Below, in pieces: positions 9,991 to 21,700 of a stretch of DNA of 64,000 bases. The stretch covers positions 3,234,038-3,298,037 of the forward strand of contig OY848923.1 in NCBI GenBank assembly GCA_963693285.1, read 5' to 3'. Numbering within the stretch: position 1 is the first letter of the stretch; every line of letters begins with the position of its first letter. A program made the position numbers and the translations under genes. The notes below the pieces were generated by a model that was not told the origin of the DNA, ran no database searches, and saw only the letters and a program-made list of their open reading frames with translations. Source of the stretch: Xestospongia muta. Taxonomy: Eukaryota > Porifera > Demospongiae > Haplosclerida > Petrosiidae.

Positions 9991-11600
9991 AAATGATGGT
10001 TAGGTTGGTATGGAGTATAAACAGAACCCTCCATCAGCATTTCTAAAAGATTTTGAGGAGTTATTAAAGAATGTTGAAAGTGTAAAGCATATCTCACCAT
10101 GCCATGTATAAAAAGAGTTGACTATGTTGAGGTCAGAACAATTATCATGAGCTACTTCAAACACATTCAATCCTAAAAAATAATAATTGAATTGCTTACT
10201 ATTATAAGTTAAAGTAGTACCTTTTTCAATAGCTTGAGGTACAATTTTTTGTAGCTTCCAATTCCCTTGTTTGGGCCACAGCATGTGCCTTTCTTGACAG
10301 AGTCACACACCCAACGATCCTGTGAGTACTATACCAACATATCATAAAGCTATAGGAGCAATGTTTAATATTACCTTTCTGAAAGACAAAGTACAGTTGT
10401 GTGGTAAGTATTAGTGGTTTAGTTCATGTCATGAACACACTGTAACCAAACTTATGAGAGTTGTCAAAACATTATATCACTAATACCTCTCCAATTGCTG
10501 AATACTCTGGTAGGTCTTTAATTTCATAGATTACTTTCATCATAGACTGCTCAACACAGCATCTAACGACTTCTATATATCTTTATGATTTACAAACACT
10601 AGACTTGTGATTTTATTATGTAATATACCTGATCTAATATACAACTTCCCAACAGTTCCAATGCCAGAAAATCTGGAGTTATAATTCCAGCACATGTGAA
10701 ACCATGAACACATCTAGTACACAAACATTGATTATTATAATTTTTTAATAAGTACTAACATTTCGTTGACCAAGTAACACCCTCCAAATACTCTTGAAAT
10801 GGCCCACCATTGCTAGATCGACAAGTCTGACACTGAAACTCAACTCACAGTACATGTCTAATCTACAAGTCACAAAATCACGAATATCTTATAATACACA
10901 TGAAGCCATTGTACCTGATCTATACTATAGATAATGTTGCCCATGTTATAGTACGTCAGTCACATGCTCATGTCAGTCCTACTACAAGTTCATATAATGT
11001 CTTTTGCTTACGAACAAACGACGGATTGTCTCCATCATCACCACCAGTAAAAATACCAATAATGTCTTAAATATTGCCAGTCGTTCCTTGTCATAAGATA
11101 TACCTAAATATTACAACATTGGCTAAACAATATCGCTCTGAGTTCCACCACTACTTTCATTGACTGTCTCATTGCCACCATCATCACCCACACCTGCCAT
11201 GTCCAATAATAATCCAAGGGTGGTTCTTGGTGTAACTCGACTATGATGACATCGTAATGGAATTACACATAGTGATGTCATCATATTGATAACATCACCT
11301 AAACCATAAACCAAACCTAACATTACAAACTCTATGACACATAATGATGTCATCATAGGACATGTTGTTATATCATCAGTCAAGTTACACCAAGAAGCAC
11401 CCCAAACCAAGGAGCTCTCAATTGTCGAGTTGTCGTGACTCCTTTAAAGAAATAACTGACTTCAGTAATTTTAGTTATCGAGGAAAGTTCTTTTTGTCAG
11501 CCTCACTCGAGAAATTCAGCTCCATTTGGTAACGAACTCCCATGTCTCACACGTTTCTTAGAAGGACAAGCCTCACCACAAGCCATTAGGGGAAGGATAT
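9990..11600 (-). other. Unassigned Cys-rich multi-exon candidate gene
   Basis: I do not recognise this gene. On the minus strand it could start at about 11590 with MACGEACPSKKRVRHGSS, followed by a frame break. Several exon-sized open pieces follow between AG and GT signals: GGDDGDNPSFVRKQ (near 11000-11050), CQTCRSSNGGPFQEYLEG (10770-10830), CVHGFTCAGIITPDFLALEL (10660-10720), CCVEQSMMKVIYEIKDLPEY (10500-10560), DRWVCDSVKKGTCCGPNKG (10250-10310) and a larger frame at 10000-10284. The Cys pairs suggest a metal-binding or secreted protein. MITE copy 2 sits in what would be its first intron. It could equally be a decayed transposon gene. Confidence 0.35.
11222..11402 (+). mobile_element. MITE-like inverted-repeat element, copy 2
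   Basis: Same family and orientation as 3378-3555. The inverted ends are cleaner here: TTCTTGGTGTAACTCGACT at the left and the complement of CTTCTTGGTGTAACTTGACT at the right. Confidence 0.8.
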
Positions 11601-11639
11601 CATCATTTCGAATATTTCCGCAAATTCTGATATACTAGA

Positions 11640-12090
11640 AGAGGGCGTGGGGGCAACACACCCACAAATCTTTAATAATTAATATCGCGCCAGAATTAAA
11701 ACACCACATCCACATATATTTAATAATTAATAACACCCACTAATATTTAATAATTAATAATCGCGCCTGACGCGCCAGCATGAAAACTTGTGAACTTACT
11801 GGACTTTCCTTTCTTTTTCATTAATTGTAAGTTATTTGATATATTTTGTCTATAATTACCTTCTTTCCCTTTTTGTATACATCGATCTTTTCAATCTTTT
11901 CATATTACATAATATTCTACATCTATACTAAATAGGTTAGTTATTATTGTATTTAAAAAGTTGTTTTAACAACTACATAATGGCCAAATCAACTTCACAT
12001 TTATCTTGTTTTTATTATGAATAAACATTATCATTTCAAAGTGAATTATTACGGCACATGAGATAAGCACTTAGCAAAAAAAGAAGCAAG
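11640..12090. other. Spacer with short direct repeats
   Basis: A phrase of about 30 bp, CACCCAC-A-AT-TTTAATAATTAATA, recurs three times between 11660 and 11765, interleaved with CGCGCC motifs. Beyond 11800 nothing is recognised. Confidence 0.45.
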
Positions 12091-14060
12091 CAGTAGTATT
12101 GATTGTAATTTTTGTGACTCTAGGTTAGTAATGGTTATTTTGCAATAATACTAAGAATTTGACACATTCTTACAGATTTCCCACAATACAAGGTGTTATC
12201 TCACATCTTCAAAATGACCATAACATGGAGATAGGCAACCAGACACATTCATTTGAAAATATCACAAAATTCAATGAATGGAAACTACAAGAGGATAAAA
12301 CATCTAAATCATACTACATACAGAATTTATCAGTTAAATTGTACGGTGGTACAAAGTAATGGTACCTCTACTGTAATAGATCTGGAACAGGACACTTTAG
12401 AGGCGAAGGTAAACGACTAACATAAAGTCGAGGGTCTTGCAAAACTGGAAAATCATGCATTGATCACATGAAAGTTATGCAGGACATAGCAACAAGTCAG
12501 GTTGTTGTTGAGTACTGTTCATGACCTATTGTATCATTTGTCATTTTTTCTCTTATATCATCTAAGATTTTGTCTACTGATACCCTATCATGTAATTTAG
12601 CTGCTGTCACGACAAGATATTCATAACATTCAATGGCATCTCAACTTGGGTAGCATTACCAAAAATACAAATAATCTTTTAAGTACTTCTGCTCGTGTGG
12701 AGGATATGAGAGCAATACCATATAACCCTGTGCTCATATTTAAACAGGAAGGGAAACCACAGTCAAACGCTATGGATAACTTAGCTAATAACAATTTCCT
12801 ACTTGCACTGCAAACAGAATTTCAAAAAGATGCAAGGAAGCAGTATGGTGATAAGTGTATTTTAACAAACGCTACTCATATAGTAAACACAAACATGTTT
12901 GCAGAGTAATTCCATATATAGAACCTTAAAAGTGGTATAATAGGCAGAATTGACGTGTAGATAGATTGCTTCATGTCTTCCTTCGCATTGCATGCAACTT
13001 AATTTTTGAACAGCTACAAAAAATGGAAAAATGGAAGATGACCCACTGGAAATGTGAGATAAACAAGTGACACAAAGCCACAGAAGAACTACAGAACCAT
13101 TCCACTTTATATCTATCTCATGACACAAAATACATGGAGGATTGAGTCACTTGATGCTAAAGGTACTTTTTATATTCTACAACCATTACAACAAGTGTGT
13201 GACAGTCTACTTCATTGCTCAATGTGCATGTGTTCATATGTATACCTGTACATGCATGAATGCTACTTTGCATAGTACAGTATTCAAGCACATCATCTCC
13301 TTCACATGACTATTTCTAGACAATATGACAGGTAATAGCTTATTCAAAACATAAATAAAGCTTTGGAAGATGAGAAAGATGATGACATGACAGAATACAA
13401 CAGCAAAAGTGATGACAAAGAGACAGAAAGTGAATATGAGGATAAAAATGAGAGTGGAAAGGAAATACCAAGTATGGAAACTGATGACCAAGCTGAAATT
13501 CCACAAATACAGTTTAATACTTGCAAATATTTTTCACAAATACTACACACAGACCCAATTAATGATGTGAGTTGGTTAAAAGTGCTGTAGAACACACAAA
13601 GTACTCTTATTTATACAACTATGTAATGATATAGACACACTAAATACAGTAAAATCTCACCTTCAATCAGCTGTTTCAGTTCTCCAAGCAACATCTAATT
13701 CAGAAAATAAAGAAAGCTTCGTATGCAGTATCACTCCAGCTCCTCATATAAATAATGTGAAATAACATAAGTTTTTTCAACCCAAAAAAGGAGAAAAATG
13801 ACAAAGTTGTGATGGGCTAAACCATCAATAGAAGAACAACGAAAAATTGAAAAGGTGATGGTTAAAACCAATGTCTAAGTGTGTGGTATATGCTGGAAGG
13901 AGAATGATGAGGATATTAATGGTCAACAAATTTTATGGATGCAATGTGACTCCTGTGGCCTATGGAGTCATATTTCATGTTGTGACAATACAATTGAAGA
14001 TGAAGATTTTCTTTGCAAAAGTTGTACTGAACTACAAACATTGTTTTTTTATTCTAGTTG
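12090..14060 (+). pseudogene. MULE-type transposase with C-terminal PHD finger, broken
   Basis: Three parts in order match a Mutator-like element transposase. Near 12095-12215: a C2H2 finger (CNFC ... ISHLQNDHN) split by an intron. From 12210: HSFENITKFNEWK, YLYCNRSGTGHF, then at 12646-12909 EGKPQSNAMDNLANNNFLLA, LQTEFQKDARKQYGDK and CILTNATH, the start of the MULE domain with one acidic residue changed (NATH for DATH). The text then jumps to VNTNMFAE-x-FH, a distal block, so the catalytic middle is deleted. An acidic linker (13363-13590) leads to a PHD finger at 13879-14035 (CGICWKENDED..., WMQCDSCGLWSHISCC, FLCKSC). Several stops are present. Confidence 0.8.
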
Positions 14061-14223
14061 GCTTCATATATATAAAGTTATAACGAGGTTTGGATTTGTT
14101 GGGCTTACATTGTATTGATGAAACTATGATAACCAAGGCAACACATCAAGACCTGTTTTATAATGCAAGTTGATACATGTAGTTACAGTACATAATTATG
14201 TATATTCAAATTAAACTAAACTG

Positions 14224-14691
14224 TACCTCAAGTTAATTCTGTTAACATGCTTTCTGCTTTGCATGTCTCTTCCCATTCCTGAAACTGTGTGTGGTAGAGA
14301 TGATTGAGTAATGGTGGATCCTGAGACTTCTCCACCATATAACTGGATGTGTTCTCTGGTTATTACAGCTGTAAATGGAAAAAATAATGGATCAGGGTTC
14401 ATGGTCCACATTCCTAATGGAAATTGCTGTATCATTGAAACTAGTGGCCACTGTGTTTATCTTCATGGAGTGTATGCAGAAAACATTATTGTAACATTTC
14501 CTAGACACACAGATGTCATAGTGATAAAAGCAGATTTGTATGCATCTCCTGAATATATCCAGCATTTTAATCCAGACTATGACTATAGCCTTATTATTTT
14601 GAGTGGTAATAGTAATGAACGTTTTGGTTGGTTGGCAATTGTTCCTGATAATAAATTATTAGGATGTATTGTAAACCAACTGATACATTGA
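14224..14691 (+). pseudogene. Trypsin-like (V8/glutamyl-endopeptidase-like) serine protease, truncated
   Basis: The frame gives a hydrophobic leader (LILLTCFLLCMSLPIP, likely signal peptide), then ETVCGRDD, a TGA, and MVDPETSPPYNWMCSL. The catalytic His is in ETSGHCVYLHG (equivalent to TAGHC) and the Asp in NPDYDYSLIIL. The half with the nucleophilic GDSGG Ser is missing, because the frame ends at 14691 after GCIVNQLIH. The TGA sits where Arg is usual (GRDDRV) and no upstream ATG survives. The family is secreted and acts outside the cell; this copy cannot be active. It converges on the fucosyltransferase pseudogene. Confidence 0.7.
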
Positions 14692-15735
14692 TCAGGCTCA
14701 TACAGTTTATTACACATGTCACAAGGAATACAATAGGTTCCACTATCTACTATAGACCATTTATCTCCATTTAAAAAACTTATTATAAAGTTGAGGATCA
14801 CTAGCAATTTTCGTCAGGTAATCAGCTAGATCAACTGCTCTCTTAAAATCAAGTCCATTAATGAAAGAATTGGGAGGGATGACTTCAGGATTTGATAGAT
14901 TTGCTCCTGATATTATTACTGGGACTATTTCATTCTTTAAGGCATTTCTGCAGGTTTTTTGTAATATAGTCTTCAAATACAGAATTCTCAAAAGCCAAAT
15001 AATAAAATTGTACTTTGGTAACAAAGAGAAACAGCTTGGTTTACATGGTTTCCCATATTCACCATAAACATCAACATTAATATATTTCTTTAAATCCCTT
15101 ACTGCATGTAAATTAGGACATTTACAATTACTTATAAAAGCAATTGCTGTTTTAGTTCTGTTTTCAAGAAAATTTTTATTAGAATCATAACCATCTTTAA
15201 ACTTTCCAAGAACTATGTAGAAAAGACTTTGCCTAACATCTGAACTATCCTTGTATATCATTGTCAGGTTAAATAGAAATCTGAAATATGTTAAAATTTC
15301 ATGATATCCATAAATACATGGTGGTGGCTCTTGAGTGAAGAAACCTGCTTTTGCTCTGGTGGTCATCTCATATTACTGGCAGATATAACACTTTTTAATA
15401 CATCATCTTCCGGAATATGAAAAACAACCACACTGCTATAATAATAAAAATTCTTATCACAAGTAAGAAAACACTTGTTTCTGCTTTGTCCACAAATTAT
15501 TGGCCTATATTTTCCCATTACTACCAACTGTAGTGATGTCATCAGAAATTGAAGTACTTATGTGTCTACACCGATAAGCTTTCTTAATGGGAAGTAATTT
15601 TGGTTGGATACTATTTTGAGATATATCAGGATGAATCTGTAATAGCGGTCGAAATGATACTGTTTTCATAGCAATGATGATGTACATAAATGATACCGCC
15701 AAAGTCATAACGTACAGGATTATAATCTTCTCCAT
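14690..15735 (-). pseudogene. GT10 alpha-1,3-fucosyltransferase, frameshifted
   Basis: Reading down from ATG at 15735: a type II signal anchor (IIILYVMTLAVSFMYIIIA) and stem, then, after a frame change near 15505, a segment with CGQSRNKC and SSVVVFHIPEDDV. Next come a TGA in place of Arg before PPEQKQ, a second frame change, FFTQEPPPCIYGY, and the catalytic half: KTAIAFISNCKCPN, YINVDVYGEYGKPC, NFIIWLLRILYLK, RNALKNEIVPVIISGAN, PPNSFINGLDF, DLADYLTKIAS and KFFKWR. After another frame change, DKWSIVDSGTYCIPC ends it. The order is that of Golgi GDP-fucose transferases (GT10), but the donor-binding block is degraded (YKFYLAFENS-type sequence is poorly kept). Three frameshifts plus one stop make it a pseudogene. 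Confidence 0.85.
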
Positions 15736-16487
15736 TTGAAATTGTAAAATTAAAAGTTAAGAGGCATCATGCAGAGTAAACACTGTGATCAATTTCCAAG
15801 TTTCTAATCTACGACTTTTCTATTTAACTCATTATTATTTTTTTATTAATCAACTGGAAGCGTATAATATATAAAATAGTTTTGGACCACAGTTGCCATG
15901 GTTACATTTCCTAAACATGGCTGCATTATAGAATAGAACAAGAATGTTATTCAAACTTTTAAGCCTTTACTTTTACACCAATGCACTCAAGATGTGTTCA
16001 ATGACCTCTTATGTGCACGTTTCTTAGTCTAAACTTTTGAAAATCTATTCATATTAGGCATTAAAACCTGCTGGATTTCCAGACATATATATAGCTATTA
16101 ACTGTAATGCCAGTAGTGTACTAAATGCTTACTTAATCATCCTGGTTTGTTATAGTATTTCTAATGTCAGTATAGTTGATGTGTGCTGTCTTGATACTTG
16201 ATACTAATGTTGTTACTAATAAAGAAACTAAAGCTAATAATAAAGCAACACGTTTTTGGTAAAAATACTAAAACTTATTTTCAAGATCATTTGAAAGCAT
16301 TTTGTCATTTTAACTGATGCATTCATTACCACAGTTTCATCAATATGATGTAAATCCATACTATATGTTGTTACAAGGACAAGCCAAAACCAGTGTAACT
16401 TAATATGTATAAAGCTAACTAGTAGCATCTATAACCACTTTTATTTTATGCCCACTTTGCTAAAGTAATTGATCATGGTTTCAAATG
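15736..16487. other. AT-rich spacer
   Basis: Around 16165-16245 there is a short match, in the same orientation, to 56820-56905 (block around GATGT-TG-TGTCTTGATAC and AAACTAAAGCTAATA). No gene is seen. Confidence 0.4.
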
Positions 16488-16567
16488 AAGCTATAAGAAG
16501 ATACTATTTCAATTGAAACTAATCCAGTTAGTTAAGTTGAAATAGTATCTACCTCTTCCTCATGGCT
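16488..16567. repeat. Imperfect hairpin, possible small MITE
   Basis: AGATACTATTTCAA and TTGAAATAGTATCT form a 14-bp perfect stem with a loop of about 24 bases. The outer sequence also pairs loosely (GAAGC ... GCTTC). Confidence 0.5.
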
Positions 16568-16929
16568 TCAGTTATTGGACATAAACTACAAAGAGTACTT
16601 TTTGTCTTCTGTTTGGTTTATACATATTGAGTTAGACCAATTTTAGTTTTGTGGTAGCTCAATACTCAGCTTACATCATATTGATGAGAATATGGTAATA
16701 AATACTATGGTTGAAATGACAAAATGCTATTTTAAGTGGGGTAACTAAGATATTTAAAGTAGATACACTATATGATAAGTACAGATCACTTACAGTGATG
16801 TCTTTTGAATACAACCACCTTGCTACATACAGTGCCTGCTACACACCCGACTGACAGAGATCGAAGTAGCTGCCTGAGAATGCAAATTACAAATGCAAAG
16901 CAAATTCCATTACATTCTTCATCATTGGA

Positions 16930-16930
16930 T

Positions 16931-16965
<35 letters not shown>

Positions 16966-16973
16966 TGTGTGTG
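16930..16973. repeat. (GA)n/(GT)n microsatellite
   Basis: Runs of GA with one AA interruption, ending in GTGTGTGTG. A shorter (GA)n lies at 28860-28883, in the matching flank of kelch copy B. Confidence 0.95.
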
Positions 16974-17049
16974 AATATTAATGAATTGATTAAGGAACCC
17001 ATATATTGTTTATTTATTTTCCCCTTAGTCGTTATTTTATCCTCTTCTT

Positions 17050-17560
17050 CCAACAGTCACTTCATGTCACACTAATAATATTGAATGTATCTATCAGATC
17101 AAAATGATCTAACTGTAGTTAATATTACATAGTAAGATGGAGTGATATATGTACTAACTGTTGATAACAGTGACTTTTACAGCTGGAATTTAATGTATCA
17201 ATACTAGGTAAGTAAATGAAGCAATACAGTATAGGTATAATTTGTTTAGTTTGGTTGTTTGAAATGTTACCACTACTCATGTTAGTCATCTTTGATATCG
17301 TGTGGATAGTGATCTCTATTACTAAGGACAGTTCATTTGAGTTTATATTGTCATATACCTGAAGGTAGTTCTATAGATTATTTGATCAATGTAGACTTGT
17401 ACAATATTAAGTATACAAGTAGGACACTTTAGTCCTATATAGTGTGGTTGTAGTGTTTGTCATTACTTGTATAAACTTCAGGTTTTAGTTTATATAAGTA
17501 TTGTAAGTGTCTTTTAAGTAAGGAGTGTCCTAATAGTAGCTTATATAGTGTATGGAAACA
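17050..17560 (+). repeat. Upstream block of kelch copy A, inverted relative to copy B
   Basis: This ~510-bp block matches 28960-29484 on the opposite strand over its full length (for example TAGATACATTCAATATTA and GTCCTTAGTAATAGAGATCA read there). The sequence that follows it (17560 on) matches 29736 on in the same direction. One block of the duplicated unit has therefore flipped. Confidence 0.85.
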
Positions 17561-18784
17561 GTTCCATATTTAAAATGATATATTCAATACTAGTAAAACA
17601 ACAAGTAATAAGTTCATTAGTATTTGTCTGTCAGTTCTGTTATCTATCAGTCTATCACCCTCGATATATCAAAGGTTTCTTTGGCAATTGCCCACATATC
17701 GCTGTAAATTATTATATATATATATGAGTATATATGTGACTCAGTCATGTTTAGAAATCTAATAAACACTTTTCCAAAGTCAAGAACCACAAGTCTGCAA
17801 GAGCACATGTTCAGTGGTGTCCATCTAGAATACATTATTCTGTGTTCAGTGATGTAAAAAAATCAAAGAGCAGACAAACCTAAAACAAAAGGATACATAC
17901 AAGGTGTCTAGAACAGTGTGAAAGTGAAGGAGATGAAAGACTAAGTCAAAAGAAGTTATACTACAAAATGTTAAGGTTTACTATTAACAATTTGACTACA
18001 TGAGGTAGACCCTACATATCTATGTATTCCTAGTTCAGAATACCTGCTAATCTGCTGTTCAATCATTCAACTAGTAGCTAACATAATATTACAGTTGATT
18101 TCTTCATTAACCAGGATGTATATCACATAAGGACGATATAAATTGTGTATAAACATATGATATGTCCACACATTGTTTACAATATCCTTTTTAATAATGT
18201 ATTGTTCAGTTATGTACTAGTTAGTCTATCTATGATCCATTCCTTTATTAGTTCATCTTTATATCCATCCATTTTGTCATCTACTAGTTTGATATTGTTT
18301 ACTTGTTTTTGTCTACAAACTTTTGTTCTATATACTTTAAACTTTAAATGAACCTCAAGAATCAGAAAACTATTAACTAAAGTATACAAAATGGGAGTAA
18401 ACAAAGTGATAATAGACTGAATGGTACAATAGGAGTGTAACAGGAGGATATTGACCATCAAACTTTCATGAACACCATAAATCCACTAGTTGATACTTCA
18501 ATCATTTATTTAATTAGCTTTTGATCACTATTATTATATATGTTGATCAGTTGTATAATATATATCCTCCTTAACACAATATTACAAATTATATTTTGTG
18601 ATCAGTCAATGAACAAGGAAAGAAGAGTATAAGCTGAAACTCACTATTAAATTAGGTAACAGGAAATATGAGTCAATATTTTGATCAGTTGACCAAAGTA
18701 AGTACAACAATGAACCCCACCTACGTATAGTTAAGGTGTGGTCTTGTAAATATTTCAGATTTTTTACTGACCATTCAAAGCTAA
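17561..18784. other. 5' flank of kelch copy A, duplicated at 29736-31042
   Basis: Non-coding. It is collinear with the flank of copy B almost to the start codon, with small indels. No TATA box or initiator could be singled out. Confidence 0.6.
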
Positions 18785-21700
18785 ATGACTACTTCAGGTA
18801 ATGTTACTATATGTCATGTTAGTATAGCCTTTTTACAATTCTTGTAGTAGATGTAATCATATACTGTAGATATATATTACATTATACTGTAACCTGATCT
18901 CAAGATATAGTACATATCATTCTCTACAGGACACTACAAACTTGGTGTAAGAATTGACCATAGCACTCAAGTTATTGGAGATAACCTGTACCTGTGGGGT
19001 GGGGGTCCACATCCTGATTTACCTAAAGTACATAATAATGATGAGAAAAGAAGACTTACATCACAAGTAGAAATCTTCAATATTACCTCTGGCAAGTGGG
19101 ACAGTATATCTACCAGTGGTGACCCACCACTTGGAGTATCTGGTTACGTATGTACAACATTTAAGGACAAAATATATTATTTTGGAGGTTGGTGTTACCA
19201 TGACAACTGCTACCATAATGCCATCTTTCAACTTGATACTTCCACTTATACCTGGGCACAACTACAACCTACAGATGAAAGCATAGCCGTTACAAAGAGA
19301 TCCAATGGTGGTATAATGTCAACTGAGTTTGAGGAACAACATCGGCTACTAATTATAGGAGGTTATGGCCTCCCACCCTCTACACAAGTACCACAAGCAC
19401 AATATTTTCAGTTTCCTAGTGGTAATATATCTACCAATGAACATAATCTGTTTGATGTATTAACAGGTAAGAATATTAATATATCATATTACATCATCAG
19501 ATGTGACTTATTATTGTTAGTATCAGACATGGGATAATAGTAATATGTAATAGTAATAGTAATGGTAGTAGCAATAGTAATAGACTTCCATGTAATAGTA
19601 ATAGTAATAGTAATAGCAATAGTGATAGACCTCCATGTAATAGTAATAGTAATAGTAATATACACCTTAAAAGTCAATGTAATAGTAATAGTAATAGTAA
19701 TAGCAATAGTAATAGTGTTCCATGTAATAGTAATAGTAATAGTAATATACAGCTTAAATGTCAATGTAATAGTAATAGTAATAGTAAAGATTACATAATG
19801 CCATGTAATAGTAATAGTAATAGTAATAGCAATAGTAACAGACTTCCATGTAATAGTAACAGTAATAGTAATAGTAATAGTAATAGACAGCTTAAAAGTC
19901 AATGTAATAGTAATTGTAATAGTAAGAGACTTCCATGTAATAGTAATAGTAATTACACATATGTAGGTAGCACTACTGTGTGATATATCCCTCCTTATCT
20001 GAAGTCAGTGATGTGTGAAATTTTTATCATAATCCAAGGAACAGTTTTAGGGAAAATTTTTTAAGTCCCGAAAGATGAAGGATCACAGACAATATTTTTG
20101 AAGAACTTATGAATATAAAATATAATGCACATCTATTTTTAAAAGACAATTAGTTTATTCATAAATTGATCACACTTGCATATAATAGTAATTATAATAT
20201 AATACTATTATATTGAATTCAGGGTTTTCAGTAATAGTAATAGTGATATAAAATTCCTGAAGTAATAGTAATAGCAATATATTATATTAGTACATTTGGT
20301 ACAAGCAATAGTAATAGTAATAGAAAACATTTCTGTGTTATAGTAATAGTAATATATTACTACACAATAATCACATACGATATTGACTCGGTATTAATAC
20401 ATGTGATTATTGTTTACTTATATATAGTAGGCATAAGCCAAAATAAATAAAATAAATAAATACATTTTGTCAAAAGTAGTAATGAGGTATCCTATTATAT
20501 TATGATGCTACATCAATTAATATTACTTACCTCAAGACACACTACATCCTGTGTATGTGTAAAACTATGGCCTTTCCTTTTGTTTTAGCTACCAAATGAC
20601 TTAGTTATTGATAACTGTACCATCCACCCACTCAAGTATTTTAAATCTCCTCTTAATCTTTAATCTTTTAAGTATTTTAAGTGTCATTATAAGTTCTACA
20701 TGTTGTGTAATAATCTTCATTGACTTTACAGAAAGATTGTTTTTATGATGAGATACTTGCAAATGAATCAACAAAACATTACAAACAAAAACAAACATCA
20801 AACTAATATCAAATGAATCTCCATGTTTGTAGATATCTTCACTTTATAATACAGTAATATCAGTGTTGTATTGGAATTATTGTAAGGAAGGTGTGGTCAC
20901 AAATTACTCTGTGCTATATGACAATACCTATCATCTATGATTTATCTTAGAAGGCAATCAGTTACTGAGATAATAGATACATACATTTTATCATGAGATG
21001 ATAGAAACTAATTAATTATGAATTATTATTGATCTATGCAACAAGTCATTTTGTCTGCTATCGTTTACATCTCATTTATAAAGATTCCAAGAAAACATTG
21101 ACAATGATACTCACTTGAGGTTGACATTAATATTATAGTTGTATCATTTACTGATCATTATATTATGACCAATTATCTAACTACTACCATGATACAAATA
21201 TAATGATGGGTGTTCTGTTTGTACTCCTTTTAGGACAATGGATTATACCTGAGATCACTGGACAGTGTATGCCACCTAATAGTCATTTTGTTATGGAGGC
21301 AGTAAATAATACAAGAGTAATCATATTTGGTGGTTATGTAGAAGGCACATCATCCAATACACTTTATATACTGGATATCATCAACTGTACAGTGGTATGT
21401 TATATTATCATTCATACATTGACTGATAGCATATTATATGATGAGTGTTAGTTGAGTTCATTTGTCTATCTAGCACTGGCAAACTATAGCTAAACCTAAC
21501 CCAATAGTACCTTGGCCAGAAGATAGAAGAGCTCATGCTGCCAGTATTTTGACCAGCTCAATATCACCTATACTAGTGGTGATAGGTGGAATGAGATCAA
21601 AAAAAACAATAAAGGACTGTTGGATACTGGATGTTAATAAGAAGTCATGGACAAAGGTATGTCATTGATAATATACCATATTACCTCTAATTTATTGTAC

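Noticed and set aside
11123..11410. 95-codon minus-strand frame
   Set aside because: Most of it is MITE copy 2; only the tail could be part of a neighbouring exon.
19489..19983. Long open frames reading NSNSNS or TITITI on both strands
   Set aside because: They are translations of the AATAGT satellite; the hexamer has no stop in these frames, so openness means nothing.
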